DNA of 64,000 nt from PLanc-01 sp034678485 (GCA_034678485.1 JAXDBU010000073.1:34082-98081), one strand, 5' to 3'; shown: positions 43,663-52,757, numbered from the stretch's first letter. Made by a program: numbers and translations. The notes: generated by a model from the letters alone, not told the origin.

Positions 43663-44428
43663 CGAAGAGTACCTCCCTTCCAGCGTGCTGTTGTTCCCGT
43701 TCATTTCAGAAGATAGCACAAGACCGCACAGACTGCGCCGACGGCTCGTGAAGCCAACAGGGAGACTGTCGAGTGGCTTCACTAATGCACAACACCACTC
43801 ACAAATAACAATATCTGAAACCAATTGCAAGCAAATAACAACCGAATTCTAAAAAAAAAAGTGCCCATCCCCCCTCGATTGCCGGCCTTTTGAACCGAAG
43901 TCTCGCGAGATCAACGGCTTAGCTGGACTTCGTCCGCAGGCACAGAACCACACGGAGTCTGTCTGCTTCCCGTCACGTCCCCGAGTGTGGACCGATAATA
44001 TAGCTGCGAAGCATAATCCCGCAGGGTGCACATATCATCTGATCGTAAGTGCTTTGGGCTCTTGGCCTTGCGCTTCCTTCCGACAGAACCGTTTGCTTGC
44101 GGTCCCTCGGCCCATCGGCTTCTCCGGACGATGGGACAGAACCTGTGGATTACCCTGGTGACATGCCGGGCGGGCTGCTGGAATCGTACATCGGAAGCGG
44201 CCCGACACGCCGCTCGCGTGCCGCATTGACAGGGACGGCCCGCACCTCATGAAGACTCCACGCTCGGTTCTCCTGATCCACGACTGTGGATATGCGGCTC
44301 CGCTATCGCCGACAGTACTCACGATGCTGCCAGAAACCTCTGGCACGCCCGACAGCCTGGAATACCGGGCGCGGGCCGGATGTTCTACATCTGCTTCTTC
44401 TATGGGACTGCACTTTCGCGAGGGGAAA
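43663..44428. other. Long intergenic region before the prepilin gene
   Basis: The prepilin promoter should lie near 43790-43860, which is AT-rich. On the minus strand this block has TTGTTATTTG twice (about 22 bases apart) and an intervening GCTTGCAATTGG, rather like the AT-rich operator block upstream of the deoR-family gene. A ten-base A run is at 43851-43860. From 43870 to 44428, next to the tRNA, I recognise no gene. Several short frames are open, but none has a plausible start and content. Confidence 0.45.
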
Positions 44429-44502
44429 CGCGCCCGGAGGGATTCGAACCCCCGACCGACGGATTAGAAATCCGTTGCTCTATCCAACTGAGCTACGGGC
44501 GC
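44429..44502 (-). tRNA. tRNA-Arg (anticodon UCU)
   Basis: A 74-base cloverleaf on the minus strand. The acceptor stem is GCGCCCG with CGGGCGC and discriminator G. The D-arm has GCTCAGTTGGATAGAGC, the anticodon stem ACGGA/TCCGT and the loop TTTCTAA with TCT at 34-36. The T-arm is GGGGG-TTCGAAT-CCCTC, whose closing pairs include one mismatch. The 3' CCA is not encoded. UCU reads AGA and AGG arginine codons. Confidence 0.95.
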
Positions 44503-44733
44503 AGAACGTCGGTGAGATGGCTTCACGACGCAGCCTTCAACCAACAATCCTGTTCAGGACGACAGTGGCCATAAGACCTACGCCGTACGTCTTGTCCACT
44601 CTACTTCCTGCCGCCCGATCCCGCAAGGTGCAAAACACGTTGGTTTCGGCCGAACGGTCTTCCCACATGGGGACACCGGAGGAAACGCCTCACGACGTCG
44701 CTGCAAACGAAATGCGCTTGACCCCGGGCGGGG

Positions 44734-46245
44734 CTATTCGCGGCCGCCTTCGATCTTCTGGGCGAGATACTCATTCATCGCGGCGGCGGCAATTCGACCC
44801 TGGCCCATGGCCAGGATCACCGTGGCGGCGCCAAGGACAATGTCACCGCCGGCGAAGACGCCCGGCAACGAGGTCCGGCAGCGCTCATCGACCACGATGT
44901 TGCCCCACTTGTTGAACTCCAGGCCCGGCGTGGTCTGGCGGATCAGCGGGTTGGCCAGATTGCCGATGGCGATGATGACAGTATCGACCTCGATCTGGAA
45001 CTCGGAGCCTGGGATGGCAACAGGTCGTCGTCGGCCGGAGGCATCGGGCTCGCCCAACTCGTAGCGGAGACACTCGATGGCGGTGACATTGCAGGAGGCG
45101 TCGCCGAGAATCCGCTTGGGGTTCTGGAGCAAGTGGAACTCGACCCTCTCTTCTTGGGCGTGGTGGACTTCCTCCACACGAGCGGGCATTTCCTTCTCCG
45201 TCCGGCGATAGATCAGGTAGACCTTCTCCGCGCCGAGGCGTACAGCGGTGCGGGCGGAGTCCATAGCGACGTTGCCGCCGCCGATGACGGCCACTCGCCT
45301 GGATTGGGCAATGGGCGTATCGGCCCCCTTGCCGAAATCGTAGGCCCTCATCAGGTTGGCGCGAGTCAGGTACTCGTTGGCGCTGTAGACGCCGATGAGC
45401 GACTCCCCTTCGATGCCCATGAAACTCGGCAGACCCGCACCGACGCCGATGTAGACAGCATCGAAGCCGTCTTCCTTCATGAGCTGTTCGATCGTTCGCG
45501 TCCGACCGACGATGAAGTCCGTGACCCTCTTCACACCCATTCCCTGGAGCGTCTCCAATTCTCGATGCACGATGGCCTTGGGCAATCTGAATTCCGGGAT
45601 GCCATAGACCATGACGCCGCCCGGCTTGTGGAAAGCCTCGAAGATGGTCACGTCGTGGCCTGCTCTGCGGGTATCGGCAGCCGCGACGATGCCTCCTGGG
45701 CCCGATCCGATGACCGCGACCTTCTTCCCGGTCGCAGGCGCCACAGCGGGCACCGCCGTGGCGTCCGAGTCGCGGTCCGCGACGAACCGTTCGAGACGCC
45801 CGATCGAGACGGCTTTAGAAACATCCTTGAGACTCAGGCCAACCGTACACTTCTCCTGGCACTGGACCTCCTGCGGACACACGCGACCGCATACGGCCGG
45901 CAGCAGCGAATTCTCCTTGATGATCTCCAGCGCCTGGCGGTATTCGCCCAGCGCGATAGCACCGACAAACTCCCGAATACGGATGCGAACGGGACAACCC
46001 TCGACACACGGAGCGTTTCGACATTGCAGGCAGCGCATCGCTTCGAGTCGAGCTTGCTCCTCGGTGTAGCCCAGCGCCACCTCGTTGACATTGCCCCGAC
46101 GAACAGCAGGGTCCTGCTGGGGCATCTCCTGCGGCGGAATCGTCAGACGGTCCTTGGTCTTCAGTCCGCCATCGGCCTGCTTCTGCAATAACTCGTGTAA
46201 CAATTGTTTCGTATCGTCTTTCACGTCGAGATTCCCATGGGGCAC
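44734..46245 (-). CDS. nfnB: NADPH-binding subunit of NfnAB transhydrogenase / GltD-like
   Basis: A 503-residue flavoprotein. The N-terminal part has two ferredoxin-like cysteine groups (CLQCRNAPCVEGCP and CGRVCPQEVQCQEKC). The first FAD motif is VIGSGPGGIVAAADTRR and the NADPH site follows in VAVIGGGNVAMDSARTA. The C-terminal motif FAGGDIVLGAATVILAMGQG closes the FAD fold. It belongs with GltD and NfnB, the large subunit of NADH-dependent ferredoxin:NADP oxidoreductase, which bifurcates electrons. Its partner is the upstream gene at 46312, and the pair lies 66 bases apart, so NfnB is more likely than glutamate synthase; no gltB is in the window. The start is GTG at 46245; a nearby in-frame GTG at 46224 is possible. 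Confidence 0.9.
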   Translation of the reverse strand: MPHGNLDVKDDTKQLLHELLQKQADGGLKTKDRLTIPPQEMPQQDPAVRRGNVNEVALGYTEEQARLEAMRCLQCRNAPCVEGCPVRIRIREFVGAIALGEYRQALEIIKENSLLPAVCGRVCPQEVQCQEKCTVGLSLKDVSKAVSIGRLERFVADRDSDATAVPAVAPATGKKVAVIGSGPGGIVAAADTRRAGHDVTIFEAFHKPGGVMVYGIPEFRLPKAIVHRELETLQGMGVKRVTDFIVGRTRTIEQLMKEDGFDAVYIGVGAGLPSFMGIEGESLIGVYSANEYLTRANLMRAYDFGKGADTPIAQSRRVAVIGGGNVAMDSARTAVRLGAEKVYLIYRRTEKEMPARVEEVHHAQEERVEFHLLQNPKRILGDASCNVTAIECLRYELGEPDASGRRRPVAIPGSEFQIEVDTVIIAIGNLANPLIRQTTPGLEFNKWGNIVVDERCRTSLPGVFAGGDIVLGAATVILAMGQGRIAAAAMNEYLAQKIEGGRE

Positions 46246-46311
46246 CGCCGTGCCCGCAATCGCTGGTTTCTGCTACTTTGGGGGGATCGGCGGGCACAGC
46301 CCACCCTGCCG

Positions 46312-47169
46312 CTACCGCTCATCCAGGCCGATCTTGCAGCAATGCTGCTTGTACTGTTCGTAGGCTTGGTGCTCCTGCTTCTTGTACGCGTTCAGGCGTT
46401 TGATCATCAGATCGAAGTTGACCTTGTGCCCGTCGAACTCAGGTCCATCGACGCAGACAAACTTAGGCTTGCCATCCACCTCGACGCGGCACCCGCCGCA
46501 CATGCCCGTCCCGTCGATCATGATCGTGTTCAGCGAGACCTGGGTCGGCACAGCGAACTGCCGGGTCACTTCGCAGCAGAACTTCATCATGGGCGTCGGG
46601 CCGATAACGAAACCCTGGTTGGGCTTGGGATCGCGGCTGCAGACCTCTTTGAGCGGCTCGGTGACGAGGGCCTTGCGCCCGTAGGAACCGTCGTCGGTGC
46701 AGACGATCAACTCATCGCTGACCTCGGCAAAACGGTCCTCCAGGATGATCCGGCTCTTGTCCCTGGCGCCGAGAATGGCGATGATCCGATTGCCCGCCTG
46801 CCTGAGCGCCGTGGCGATGGGCAGCAGTGGCGCGTTACCGATCCCGCCACCGACGCAAACCACGACGCCGAACCGGTCGATGTGGGTCGGCGTGCCGAGC
46901 GGTCCGGCGATATTGGCGATCTCGTCGCCTTCGTTCAGATTCGCCAGTTCGGCCGTCGTCTTACCCACTCGCTGCCAGATCAGCTCAATTGTGCCCGTGT
47001 CCGGATCGGCGCCCGCGATGGTCAACGGGATACGCTCGGAGTAACCGCTATCGATGCACAGAATGATGAATTGGCCGGGCTTGCGAGCCGCCGCAATCAG
47101 GGGAGCTTCCACCTCCGCCCAGAAAACGTCTTCTCCTATTTGTCTTATACTTGTGATTCTGTGAGGCAT
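46312..47169 (-). CDS. nfnA: Ferredoxin-NADP reductase subunit of NfnAB (FAD/NAD and 2Fe-2S)
   Basis: A 285-residue protein of the dihydroorotate dehydrogenase electron-transfer subunit family. It has an FAD-binding barrel (PGQFIILCIDSG, RIPLTIAGAD), an NAD-binding half (VVCVGGGIGNAPLLPIATAL) and a C-terminal [2Fe-2S] site, GTGMCGGCRVEVDG with C-V beyond. In anaerobes NfnA takes NADH electrons and, with NfnB, couples them to ferredoxin and NADPH. It may also be called sulfide dehydrogenase alpha. It is 122 bases after trxA and 66 bases before nfnB. A role in balancing NADPH and reduced ferredoxin in an anaerobe is the best reading. Confidence 0.9.
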   Translation of the reverse strand: MPHRITSIRQIGEDVFWAEVEAPLIAAARKPGQFIILCIDSGYSERIPLTIAGADPDTGTIELIWQRVGKTTAELANLNEGDEIANIAGPLGTPTHIDRFGVVVCVGGGIGNAPLLPIATALRQAGNRIIAILGARDKSRIILEDRFAEVSDELIVCTDDGSYGRKALVTEPLKEVCSRDPKPNQGFVIGPTPMMKFCCEVTRQFAVPTQVSLNTIMIDGTGMCGGCRVEVDGKPKFVCVDGPEFDGHKVNFDLMIKRLNAYKKQEHQAYEQYKQHCCKIGLDER

Positions 47170-47291
47170 TGGCCCTCTCTTCGCAGGGTGCGCATCGTTC
47201 GCCTTCTCGTCGCGTGTGGAACAGGACAGTGCGCCGCACGCATCCTGCGATCTGTGGAGTATTCAACCTCCGACTCGCTCAACGTGCCGGC

Positions 47292-47618
47292 TCAGAGCAG
47301 CTTGCTGATGGCTTCGCTGATATCCTTCTTGCTGGTCAGGCCGACCCATTTTTTCTGGATCTGCCCGTCCTTGAACAGGATCACCGTCGGGATCGCACTG
47401 ATTCCGAACTCGACCGCGGTGTCTCGGGCCTGGTCCGTGTCCAACTTGCACACCTTGGCTTTGCCTGCGAACTCGTCCGCGATTTGCTGGATGATCGGGG
47501 CCAGCATCCTGCAGGGTCCACACCAGGGAGCCCAGAAATCCACCAGGACCGGGGCCGTCGCGTTGTGCACCGTCTCATCGAAACTGGCGTCCGACAGTTC
47601 AACTACGTTGCCTGCCAT
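47292..47618 (-). CDS. trxA: Thioredoxin
   Basis: A 108-residue classic thioredoxin that reduces protein disulfides. The redox site is W32-C33-G-P-C36 in VLVDFWAPWCGPC, and the cis-proline strand is AIPTVILFKDG. The ATG at 47618 has AAAGGA upstream and starts MAGNVVELSD; 73 upstream residues in the same frame are the tail of scpA read out of frame. It lies 19 bases after scpA. The fold is closest within this window to the C-terminal domain of the dockerin protein at 11599, which differs at the second active-site cysteine. Confidence 0.97.
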   Translation of the reverse strand: MAGNVVELSDASFDETVHNATAPVLVDFWAPWCGPCRMLAPIIQQIADEFAGKAKVCKLDTDQARDTAVEFGISAIPTVILFKDGQIQKKWVGLTSKKDISEAISKLL

Positions 47619-47637
47619 GAGCCTATCCTTTCCATGT

Positions 47638-48591
47638 TCATGGTTCGTCAAATACCAAATCGTCATCGGCCGAGGCTGCGCCCTCTTCTTCGTCCCAGTC
47701 GGGATCCTCGTCCTCCGGTTCGGTCCGGCTCCTCGATTGGGCGGGCAGTTCCACGATCGGAATGGGCGGCGTAGGGTCGGCCTGTGGCTGTTGCGCGGGC
47801 GATTCGTTCTCCACTTCGCCGGCGGCCATGATGGCACGTCGCACCGCTTGTTCCGCGGGCTCGTCGGTCAGGGCACGCAGATAGATCTGGGAGGACGACT
47901 CGTCCTGCTCCGCCCAGATGAGCTTGTCGCGGATCAACTCCAGCATCGCCAGGAATATCCCCACCATCACCAAGCGATTGGGGCGGGCCTCGAAGATCCG
48001 CTCGAACGTCAGCGGGCCTTCCGTCTGGAGCCGGTGCAGAACCTCAATCTGGTACAGATCGATCGGCGTGTCGTCGTGGATGTGCCCGGTGTAAGTGTTG
48101 TAGCCGGTGGCCTTGCAGACCGTGTCGAACGCCTCAAGCAGATCCCAAATGCTGACCTGGTCCATGTCGATCTCGGGTTCGGCGTTCGGGACCATCTTCT
48201 CGATCAGACTGGTCGGGCGGCCGAACCGCTCCTGGTGCCGCTCGGCTGCTGCGTCGAGCAGATTGGCGGCGTCTTTGAACCTCTTGTACTCCAGGAGCTG
48301 GCGGATCAGCTCGGCCCGCGGGTCGGCGGAGTTGTCCGGCCCCGCCTCCTCGGCGGCTTCCTTCGGCAGGAGCATCGCCGACTTGATCTCCATGAGGGTT
48401 GCGGCCATGACCAGGAAATCCCCGGCCAGATCGATGTCGAATTGCTTGATGATATCCACGTACTGCAGGTACTGATCCGTGATCTTGGCGATGGGGATAT
48501 CGTAGATATCCACCTCTTCTTTGCGGACCAGGTACAGCAGCAGGTCGAGCGGGCCGGCGAAGATATCGAGGTTGACGCGGTAATCAGCCAA
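47638..48591 (-). CDS. scpA: Chromosome segregation and condensation protein ScpA
   Basis: A 317-residue kleisin that binds the SMC ATPase together with ScpB. The N-terminal segment FAGPLDLLLYLVRKEEVDIYDIPIAKITDQYLQY is the family signature, followed by LAGDFLVMAATLMEIKSAMLLP. The C-terminal winged helix is FLAMLELIRDKLIWAEQDE. It has a longer acidic, proline-rich tail than usual. scpB and smc are not in the window. It sits 3 bases after the DUF2007 gene and 19 bases before trxA. Confidence 0.95.
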   Translation of the reverse strand: MADYRVNLDIFAGPLDLLLYLVRKEEVDIYDIPIAKITDQYLQYVDIIKQFDIDLAGDFLVMAATLMEIKSAMLLPKEAAEEAGPDNSADPRAELIRQLLEYKRFKDAANLLDAAAERHQERFGRPTSLIEKMVPNAEPEIDMDQVSIWDLLEAFDTVCKATGYNTYTGHIHDDTPIDLYQIEVLHRLQTEGPLTFERIFEARPNRLVMVGIFLAMLELIRDKLIWAEQDESSSQIYLRALTDEPAEQAVRRAIMAAGEVENESPAQQPQADPTPPIPIVELPAQSRSRTEPEDEDPDWDEEEGAASADDDLVFDEP

Positions 48592-48594
48592 CGG

Positions 48595-48891
48595 CTACTC
48601 CTGTTCTTCAGGCGATTCCAGATCGTCCTCGTCCCAGTCCTCATCCTCTTCGGATTCCAGGCTCTCGTCCGATTCCCGCGCACCGGCAGCATCCAGGATC
48701 TCTCTCGCCTGCTGGGCCTGGCTCTGGGGTGTCTGGAGCTCGATATGGTTCACCGGAGGCACTCCCCAGGCTATCCCGGAGTTCTGTCCCATGACGAAGG
48801 CTTTGATCCCCTCGTCTTCGAGTGCCTGGCGGGCCAGGTCCGCCTCCATGTAGTCGGTGTACCTCGCAACGGTAACGAGTTTGTCCATCAT
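48595..48891 (-). CDS. DUF2007 family protein
   Basis: A 98-residue protein. The first 65 residues match DUF2007 (KLVTVARYTDYMEADLARQALEDEGIKAFV and HIELQTPQSQAQQAREIL), which has a small signal-transduction-like alpha/beta fold of unknown role. The C-terminal 30 residues are almost all Glu, Asp and Ser. It starts by a four-base ATGA overlap with the end of trpS (ATG at 48891). Translation coupling to trpS and scpA is certain from the spacing, but a functional link is not. Confidence 0.85.
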   Translation of the reverse strand: MMDKLVTVARYTDYMEADLARQALEDEGIKAFVMGQNSGIAWGVPPVNHIELQTPQSQAQQAREILDAAGARESDESLESEEDEDWDEDDLESPEEQE

Positions 48892-49859
48892 CGCTTCGCT
48901 CCCAGCCCCACGGCCTTTCGCGCCTTCAGGAGCGTCTGCGAGGCCACGGCCCTCGCTCGCTCGGCCCCCTTCTTGAGCATGGCGTCAACGACGTCCAGGC
49001 TGTTCTCGAGCTCGGCCCGCCTCTGCCGATAGGGCTTGAAATACTCGACCGTCAACTCCACCAGACGTTTCTTGGCTTCCCCATAGCCCACGCCGCCGTT
49101 GCGGTAACGCTGTTCCCACTGGGCCAGTTCCTCCGGCGACGCGACCAGCTTGAGCAGCGCGAAGATGTTGCACCGGGTCGGGTCCTTGGGGGCCTCCACC
49201 GGCGTCGAGTCCGTCACCATCTTCATGATCTTGCTCTTGATGCTCTTCTCGGGCTCGAAGATCTCAATCGTGTTGCCGTAGCTCTTGCTCATCTTGCGCC
49301 CGTCCACGCCGGGGACCACCGCCACCGATTCGAGGATATAGTCCTCGGGCAGCGTAAAGACCTCGCCGTAGGCGTTGTTGAACCGCAGCGCGATGTCGCG
49401 AGTCACCTCGATGTGCTGCTTCTGGTCGGCCCCGACGGGCACGAGATTCGACTGGAAGATCAGGATGTCGGCCGCCTGGAGGACCGGGTAGGCGAAGAGC
49501 CCGTGGTTGGCGCTCAAACCCTGGGCGATCTTGTCCTTATAGCTGACGCATTTGTGCAGCAGGCTCATCGGGGTCACGCAGGACAACAGCCAGGTCAGCT
49601 CGGTCACCTCGGGCATATCCGACTGGCGCCAGAACACGGTCTTCTCCGTATCCAGTCCGAGGGCCATGTAATCCATCGCAACGTCGAGCGTGTGCTGTGC
49701 AATGGCCTCCGGCGACGGGTTGCTGGTCAGTGCATGGTAATCCGCGATGAAGTAATAGGACTCGTGCTCCGCCTGCAATTGCAGGTGTTGCCGCATCGCG
49801 CCGAAGTAGTTGCCAATATGCAGCCGACCTGACGGCTGAATGCCAGAAAGGACTCTCAA
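48888..49859 (-). CDS. trpS: Tryptophanyl-tRNA synthetase
   Basis: A 323-residue class I synthetase that charges tRNA-Trp. The HIGH-like motif is in SGIQPSGRLHIGNYFGAM and the KMSKS loop is KMSKSYGN. Tryptophan pocket segments DYHALTSNP and TELTWLLSCVTPMSLLHKC are present. The length is normal. It is first in the trpS-DUF2007-scpA-trxA run. The promoter at 49917-49945 lies about 50 bases upstream of the ATG. Confidence 0.97.
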   Translation of the reverse strand: MRVLSGIQPSGRLHIGNYFGAMRQHLQLQAEHESYYFIADYHALTSNPSPEAIAQHTLDVAMDYMALGLDTEKTVFWRQSDMPEVTELTWLLSCVTPMSLLHKCVSYKDKIAQGLSANHGLFAYPVLQAADILIFQSNLVPVGADQKQHIEVTRDIALRFNNAYGEVFTLPEDYILESVAVVPGVDGRKMSKSYGNTIEIFEPEKSIKSKIMKMVTDSTPVEAPKDPTRCNIFALLKLVASPEELAQWEQRYRNGGVGYGEAKKRLVELTVEYFKPYRQRRAELENSLDVVDAMLKKGAERARAVASQTLLKARKAVGLGAKR

Positions 49860-50443
49860 AGCAGTCTCCTACACCAAACGAGAACCAGGAATAAGCCGGG
49901 CAAAATCAACGGGGTGAGAATACCGAGGATGGGCCGGACTGTCAAGCGATTTGCCCTGTAGACCCGGTAGCAGGGCGAGGCTAGATCGCGCGCCGACAAC
50001 ATCCCGGAACATCCTGTCGAATAGAACGGAGCATCCGGGTAGCCGATGCGCCCACCCTCCACTGCTATCCCCAAACTCGGATTCCCTTGGAGCGACAATT
50101 GGATGGCAGTCTGGGCTTCGTTGCACGAAGCGAAACAGAGCACCGAGATCGGAGACGAAAAGTCCCTCCTCGGTTGGGCAACACCCTCCCCATCACGTTC
50201 CGGACAGCCCCTAACGACTCACAGAGACATCGTCAGGGCCGGATACGCCATCAAGAAACCGCACTCCTCTCGGCGTGAGTACAAGGGTCAATTTCGAGAC
50301 GCAACCGTCGGTTGTCCTCGTCGCCAGGCGCTTCCATGTGTCTCATACCCGGCCGGAGGCCCCTCGGAGCCGAGGGACCAATGCCCCCTCATCGCGGCCG
50401 CTCCTCACCCGTTGGCCCGATGAGAAGAGAGACGACCGCTCGA
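49860..50443. other. Intergenic region upstream of trpS
   Basis: These 584 bases hold the trpS promoter at 49917-49945. I looked for a 6S, SRP, tmRNA or RNase P RNA core and did not recognise one. Short open frames are present but none is convincing. Confidence 0.4.
49917..49945 (-). promoter_or_regulatory. Sigma-70 promoter of trpS
   Basis: On the minus strand TTGACA (49945-49940) and TATTCT (49922-49917) are 17 bases apart. The -35 box is perfect and the -10 box keeps the two conserved 5' bases. The start would be near 49911, 50 bases before the ATG. Confidence 0.75.
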
Positions 50444-50635
50444 TCACGTCCGTCCCAGACCCTTCATGTACACCCTGGACTTCCTCAGTCCCATCCGGGA
50501 CGCCTTCTTCTTCACCGCCTCCGTGGGACGGCCGAGCTGAGAGGCAACCTCCGCCGTGGGGCGGTTCGGAAACAACTTCTTGAGCTCTTTCACATCGTCT
50601 TTCGTCCACGCCCCCTTGATCTTGTTTCTGGCCAT
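50444..50635 (-). CDS. Small SANT/Myb-like DNA-binding protein
   Basis: A 63-residue basic protein. Residues about 3-55 (RNKIKGAWTKDDVKELKKLFPN, RPTAEVASQLGRPTEAVKKKASRMGL) have the tryptophan spacing and three-helix pattern of SANT/Myb-like domains and of small homeodomain-like proteins of planctomycetes. The ATG at 50635 has AAAGGAG upstream; nine residues above it are open but less likely. The protein is highly charged and probably binds DNA. The function is unknown. Confidence 0.75.
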   Translation of the reverse strand: MARNKIKGAWTKDDVKELKKLFPNRPTAEVASQLGRPTEAVKKKASRMGLRKSRVYMKGLGRT

Positions 50636-50961
50636 TGCGTGACTCCTTTCCATATCAATCATTGTGGATTGACTTTAGCCACCAGAGAATTGTAGTCCGG
50701 ACCCCGGTGACAGGCAAACAATTTTCACGCCGGTAAGGAAAAAACTCAGGGACAGCCCGAAGGTCGCGACATGCGGCCCCCGGGACGCCGGAGAGCCCCG
50801 GCCATTCGGGAACACAACACGACTGCCGATGGATCCCCAAAGAACCACCAGAGAGACCCTTGCGGGGTTCTACGTCCCCGCGGTATCCTCCTTCCAGATA
50901 CTGTCCCCGACAGGGCCCGGTTCAACAAACCGCGGTATATCAGAAAAAGTGTAGGAGAGCG
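50636..50961. other. Divergent intergenic region, no gene
   Basis: This 326-base stretch lies between the SANT-like and VCBS genes, which run in opposite directions, so both promoters should be here. I could not pick either with confidence. Confidence 0.35.
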
Positions 50962-52122
50962 ATGTGTGAAGTCGCGACAGGTGTGAGACACTGGACGGTT
51001 CTCCTGGCATCGGGCATCGTCCTGGCATGGCAGGTTTCCCTCCCGGTTGCCGGTCAGGTCCCGTTTGAGCGCGTCGCCATTGACGACAGCGTCAAGGACC
51101 CGTGGGCCAAGATCATCGCAGACATCGACGGGGACGGGTTCCCGGACATCGTCATCGGGGGGCGGGCCGGACCGCTGGCCTGGTACAAATATCCCGACTG
51201 GACGAAGGCGGTCATCGCCGACGGGGGCTACCGGACCGTGGAGGGCGAGGCGGGCGACATCGACGCAGACGGGGACCTCGATATCGTCATGGGCGGCCTG
51301 ATCTGGTATGAGAACCCCCTGCCGGCGGCGAGTCCGGCCGGGAAGCGGTGGACCACCCACCAGGTGGCGGACCACCGCACGCACGATATCGAGTTGGCAG
51401 ACCTGGATGCCGACGGCCGGCTCGACATCGTTAGGCGGGACCAGTCGGACTTCGGAGCCAACGCAGGCAACAGGATCTACCTGTGGCGCCAGGACGCGGG
51501 TGATACGTGGAGACACAAGATCCTCGAATGTCCACACGGCGAAGGACTCGCCCTGGGCGACATCGACCGTGACGGCGACCCGGACGTGGTCATCGGCGGC
51601 TCCTGGTTCGAGAATGACGGCCGTATCCTCGATGGCTCCTGGCAACGCCACAAATTCTGCGAATGGCATCCGAGCGCCGGCGTTGAAGTGGCCGATATCA
51701 ACCATGATGGCCGCCCAGACATCGTTCTCTCGCCCTCGGAACTGCAGGGCAACTGGCATCGGCTCTCCTGGTTCGAGGCCCCGATGGACCCGCGACAAAG
51801 GGGCTGGGCCGAACACATCTTGGCAGACCGAATCGAGTGTGTCATTCACGGTCTGGCGACCGCCGACTTCAACGCCGACGGGCTTGTCGACATCGCCATT
51901 TCCGAAATGCACCAGGGCGATGACCCGGACGAGGTGGTCGTCTTCGTGAGTCGCGACAAGGGATCGGCATGGGACAGACAGGTCCTCTCAACCCAGGGCT
52001 CTCACTGCATCCAGGCCGGCGACATCGGCTCGGACGGCGATATCGACCTCCTCGGCGCCAACTGGAGCGGCCCGTTCCAGCCTGTGGAACTCTGGGAGAA
52101 CCGCTCTGCGGCCCCCAAGTGA
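50962..52122 (+). CDS. Exported FG-GAP/VCBS-repeat protein
   Basis: A 386-residue exported protein. The ATG at 50962 has TAGGAG upstream and starts MCEVATGVRHWTVLLASGIV, a signal peptide. The body is a beta propeller of repeated calcium-type loops: DIDGDGFPDIVIGG, DIDADGDLDIVMGG, DLDADGRLDIVRRD, DIDRDGDPDVVIGG, DINHDGRPDIVL, DFNADGLVDIAI and DIGSDGDIDLLG, seven in all. That fits a seven-bladed FG-GAP/VCBS propeller. Such proteins bind carbohydrate or act as surface adhesins. It is convergent with bcp, whose stop is 12 bases away. Confidence 0.9.
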   Translation: MCEVATGVRHWTVLLASGIVLAWQVSLPVAGQVPFERVAIDDSVKDPWAKIIADIDGDGFPDIVIGGRAGPLAWYKYPDWTKAVIADGGYRTVEGEAGDIDADGDLDIVMGGLIWYENPLPAASPAGKRWTTHQVADHRTHDIELADLDADGRLDIVRRDQSDFGANAGNRIYLWRQDAGDTWRHKILECPHGEGLALGDIDRDGDPDVVIGGSWFENDGRILDGSWQRHKFCEWHPSAGVEVADINHDGRPDIVLSPSELQGNWHRLSWFEAPMDPRQRGWAEHILADRIECVIHGLATADFNADGLVDIAISEMHQGDDPDEVVVFVSRDKGSAWDRQVLSTQGSHCIQAGDIGSDGDIDLLGANWSGPFQPVELWENRSAAPK

Positions 52123-52134
52123 GATGCAGCCGCA

Positions 52135-52596
52135 TCAGGCCAGGGCTGCCTCTGCATTCGGCACCGTGTCCTCAGGCTTGACCTTGTAGGACGCATGAAG
52201 GACCCTGCCGTCTTCGTCGATGAGGAACGAGGAGCGGATGATCCCCTCGTAAGTCTTGCCGTACATGGATTTCTCACCCCAGGCGCCATAGGCCTGTGCC
52301 ACCTTGTGATCCGGGTCAGACAGCAGAGGGAACCCGAGTGCGTGCTTGTCGTCGAACTTCCTTTGCTTGTCGGGCGAATCGGGGCTGATCCCGACGACCG
52401 CGACACCCGCCTTGGCAAATTCCGCCGAAGCATCGCGAACGCAGATGGACTGCTTCGTGCAGCCGGGGGTATCCGCCTTCGGATAGAAGTACAGCAGCAC
52501 CTTGCGTCCCTTGAAATCGGACAACGACACCTTCTTGCCACCCTGGTCCTTCAACGAAAACCCCGGAGCTTTGTCCCCCACAGACAACTCAGCCAT
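52135..52596 (-). CDS. bcp: Thioredoxin-dependent peroxiredoxin Bcp
   Basis: A 153-residue atypical peroxiredoxin that reduces alkyl hydroperoxides with electrons from thioredoxin. The peroxidatic Cys46 lies in PKADTPGCTKQ. A second cysteine follows in SICVRD at position 52, one residue further than in the usual C-x4-C pair of E. coli Bcp, so the resolving partner may differ. The start ATG at 52596 begins MAELSVGDKAPGFSL and has AAGGGG upstream. Two longer starts, 52623 and 52716, are open; they add poorly conserved residues. trxA at 47.3 kb is a possible electron donor. Confidence 0.92.
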   Translation of the reverse strand: MAELSVGDKAPGFSLKDQGGKKVSLSDFKGRKVLLYFYPKADTPGCTKQSICVRDASAEFAKAGVAVVGISPDSPDKQRKFDDKHALGFPLLSDPDHKVAQAYGAWGEKSMYGKTYEGIIRSSFLIDEDGRVLHASYKVKPEDTVPNAEAALA

Positions 52597-52757
52597 ACGT
52601 GACCCCTTGACCAATCGATCCATTCTCTTGCCGCGAAATTCATCCTGTAGAGACGATACGAGACACCATCGACTCTCGTTCGTCGTTCTGTTCGCTGGAC
52701 CTCCGGCTGGCAGCATGCAAAACTTGGCGATGAGCTGTTAAATGGGTATCATGGAAC

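Noticed and set aside
44734..46245. Glutamate synthase small subunit (gltD) linked to gdhA
   Set aside because: No gltB neighbour; the partner gene carries a 2Fe-2S FAD/NAD subunit, which fits NfnAB better.
47619..47837. N-terminal extension of thioredoxin by 73 residues
   Set aside because: It overlaps the end of scpA out of frame; the ATG at 47618 has its own binding site and standard thioredoxin start.
46204..49032. 942-residue plus-strand frame
   Set aside because: Antisense of the nfnA-trxA-scpA region; GC-rich codon-position effect.
49860..50443. Possible structural RNA (RNase P, SRP, tmRNA or 6S) in a long gap
   Set aside because: No conserved core words of these RNAs were recognised on either strand; covariance-model search would be needed to exclude one.
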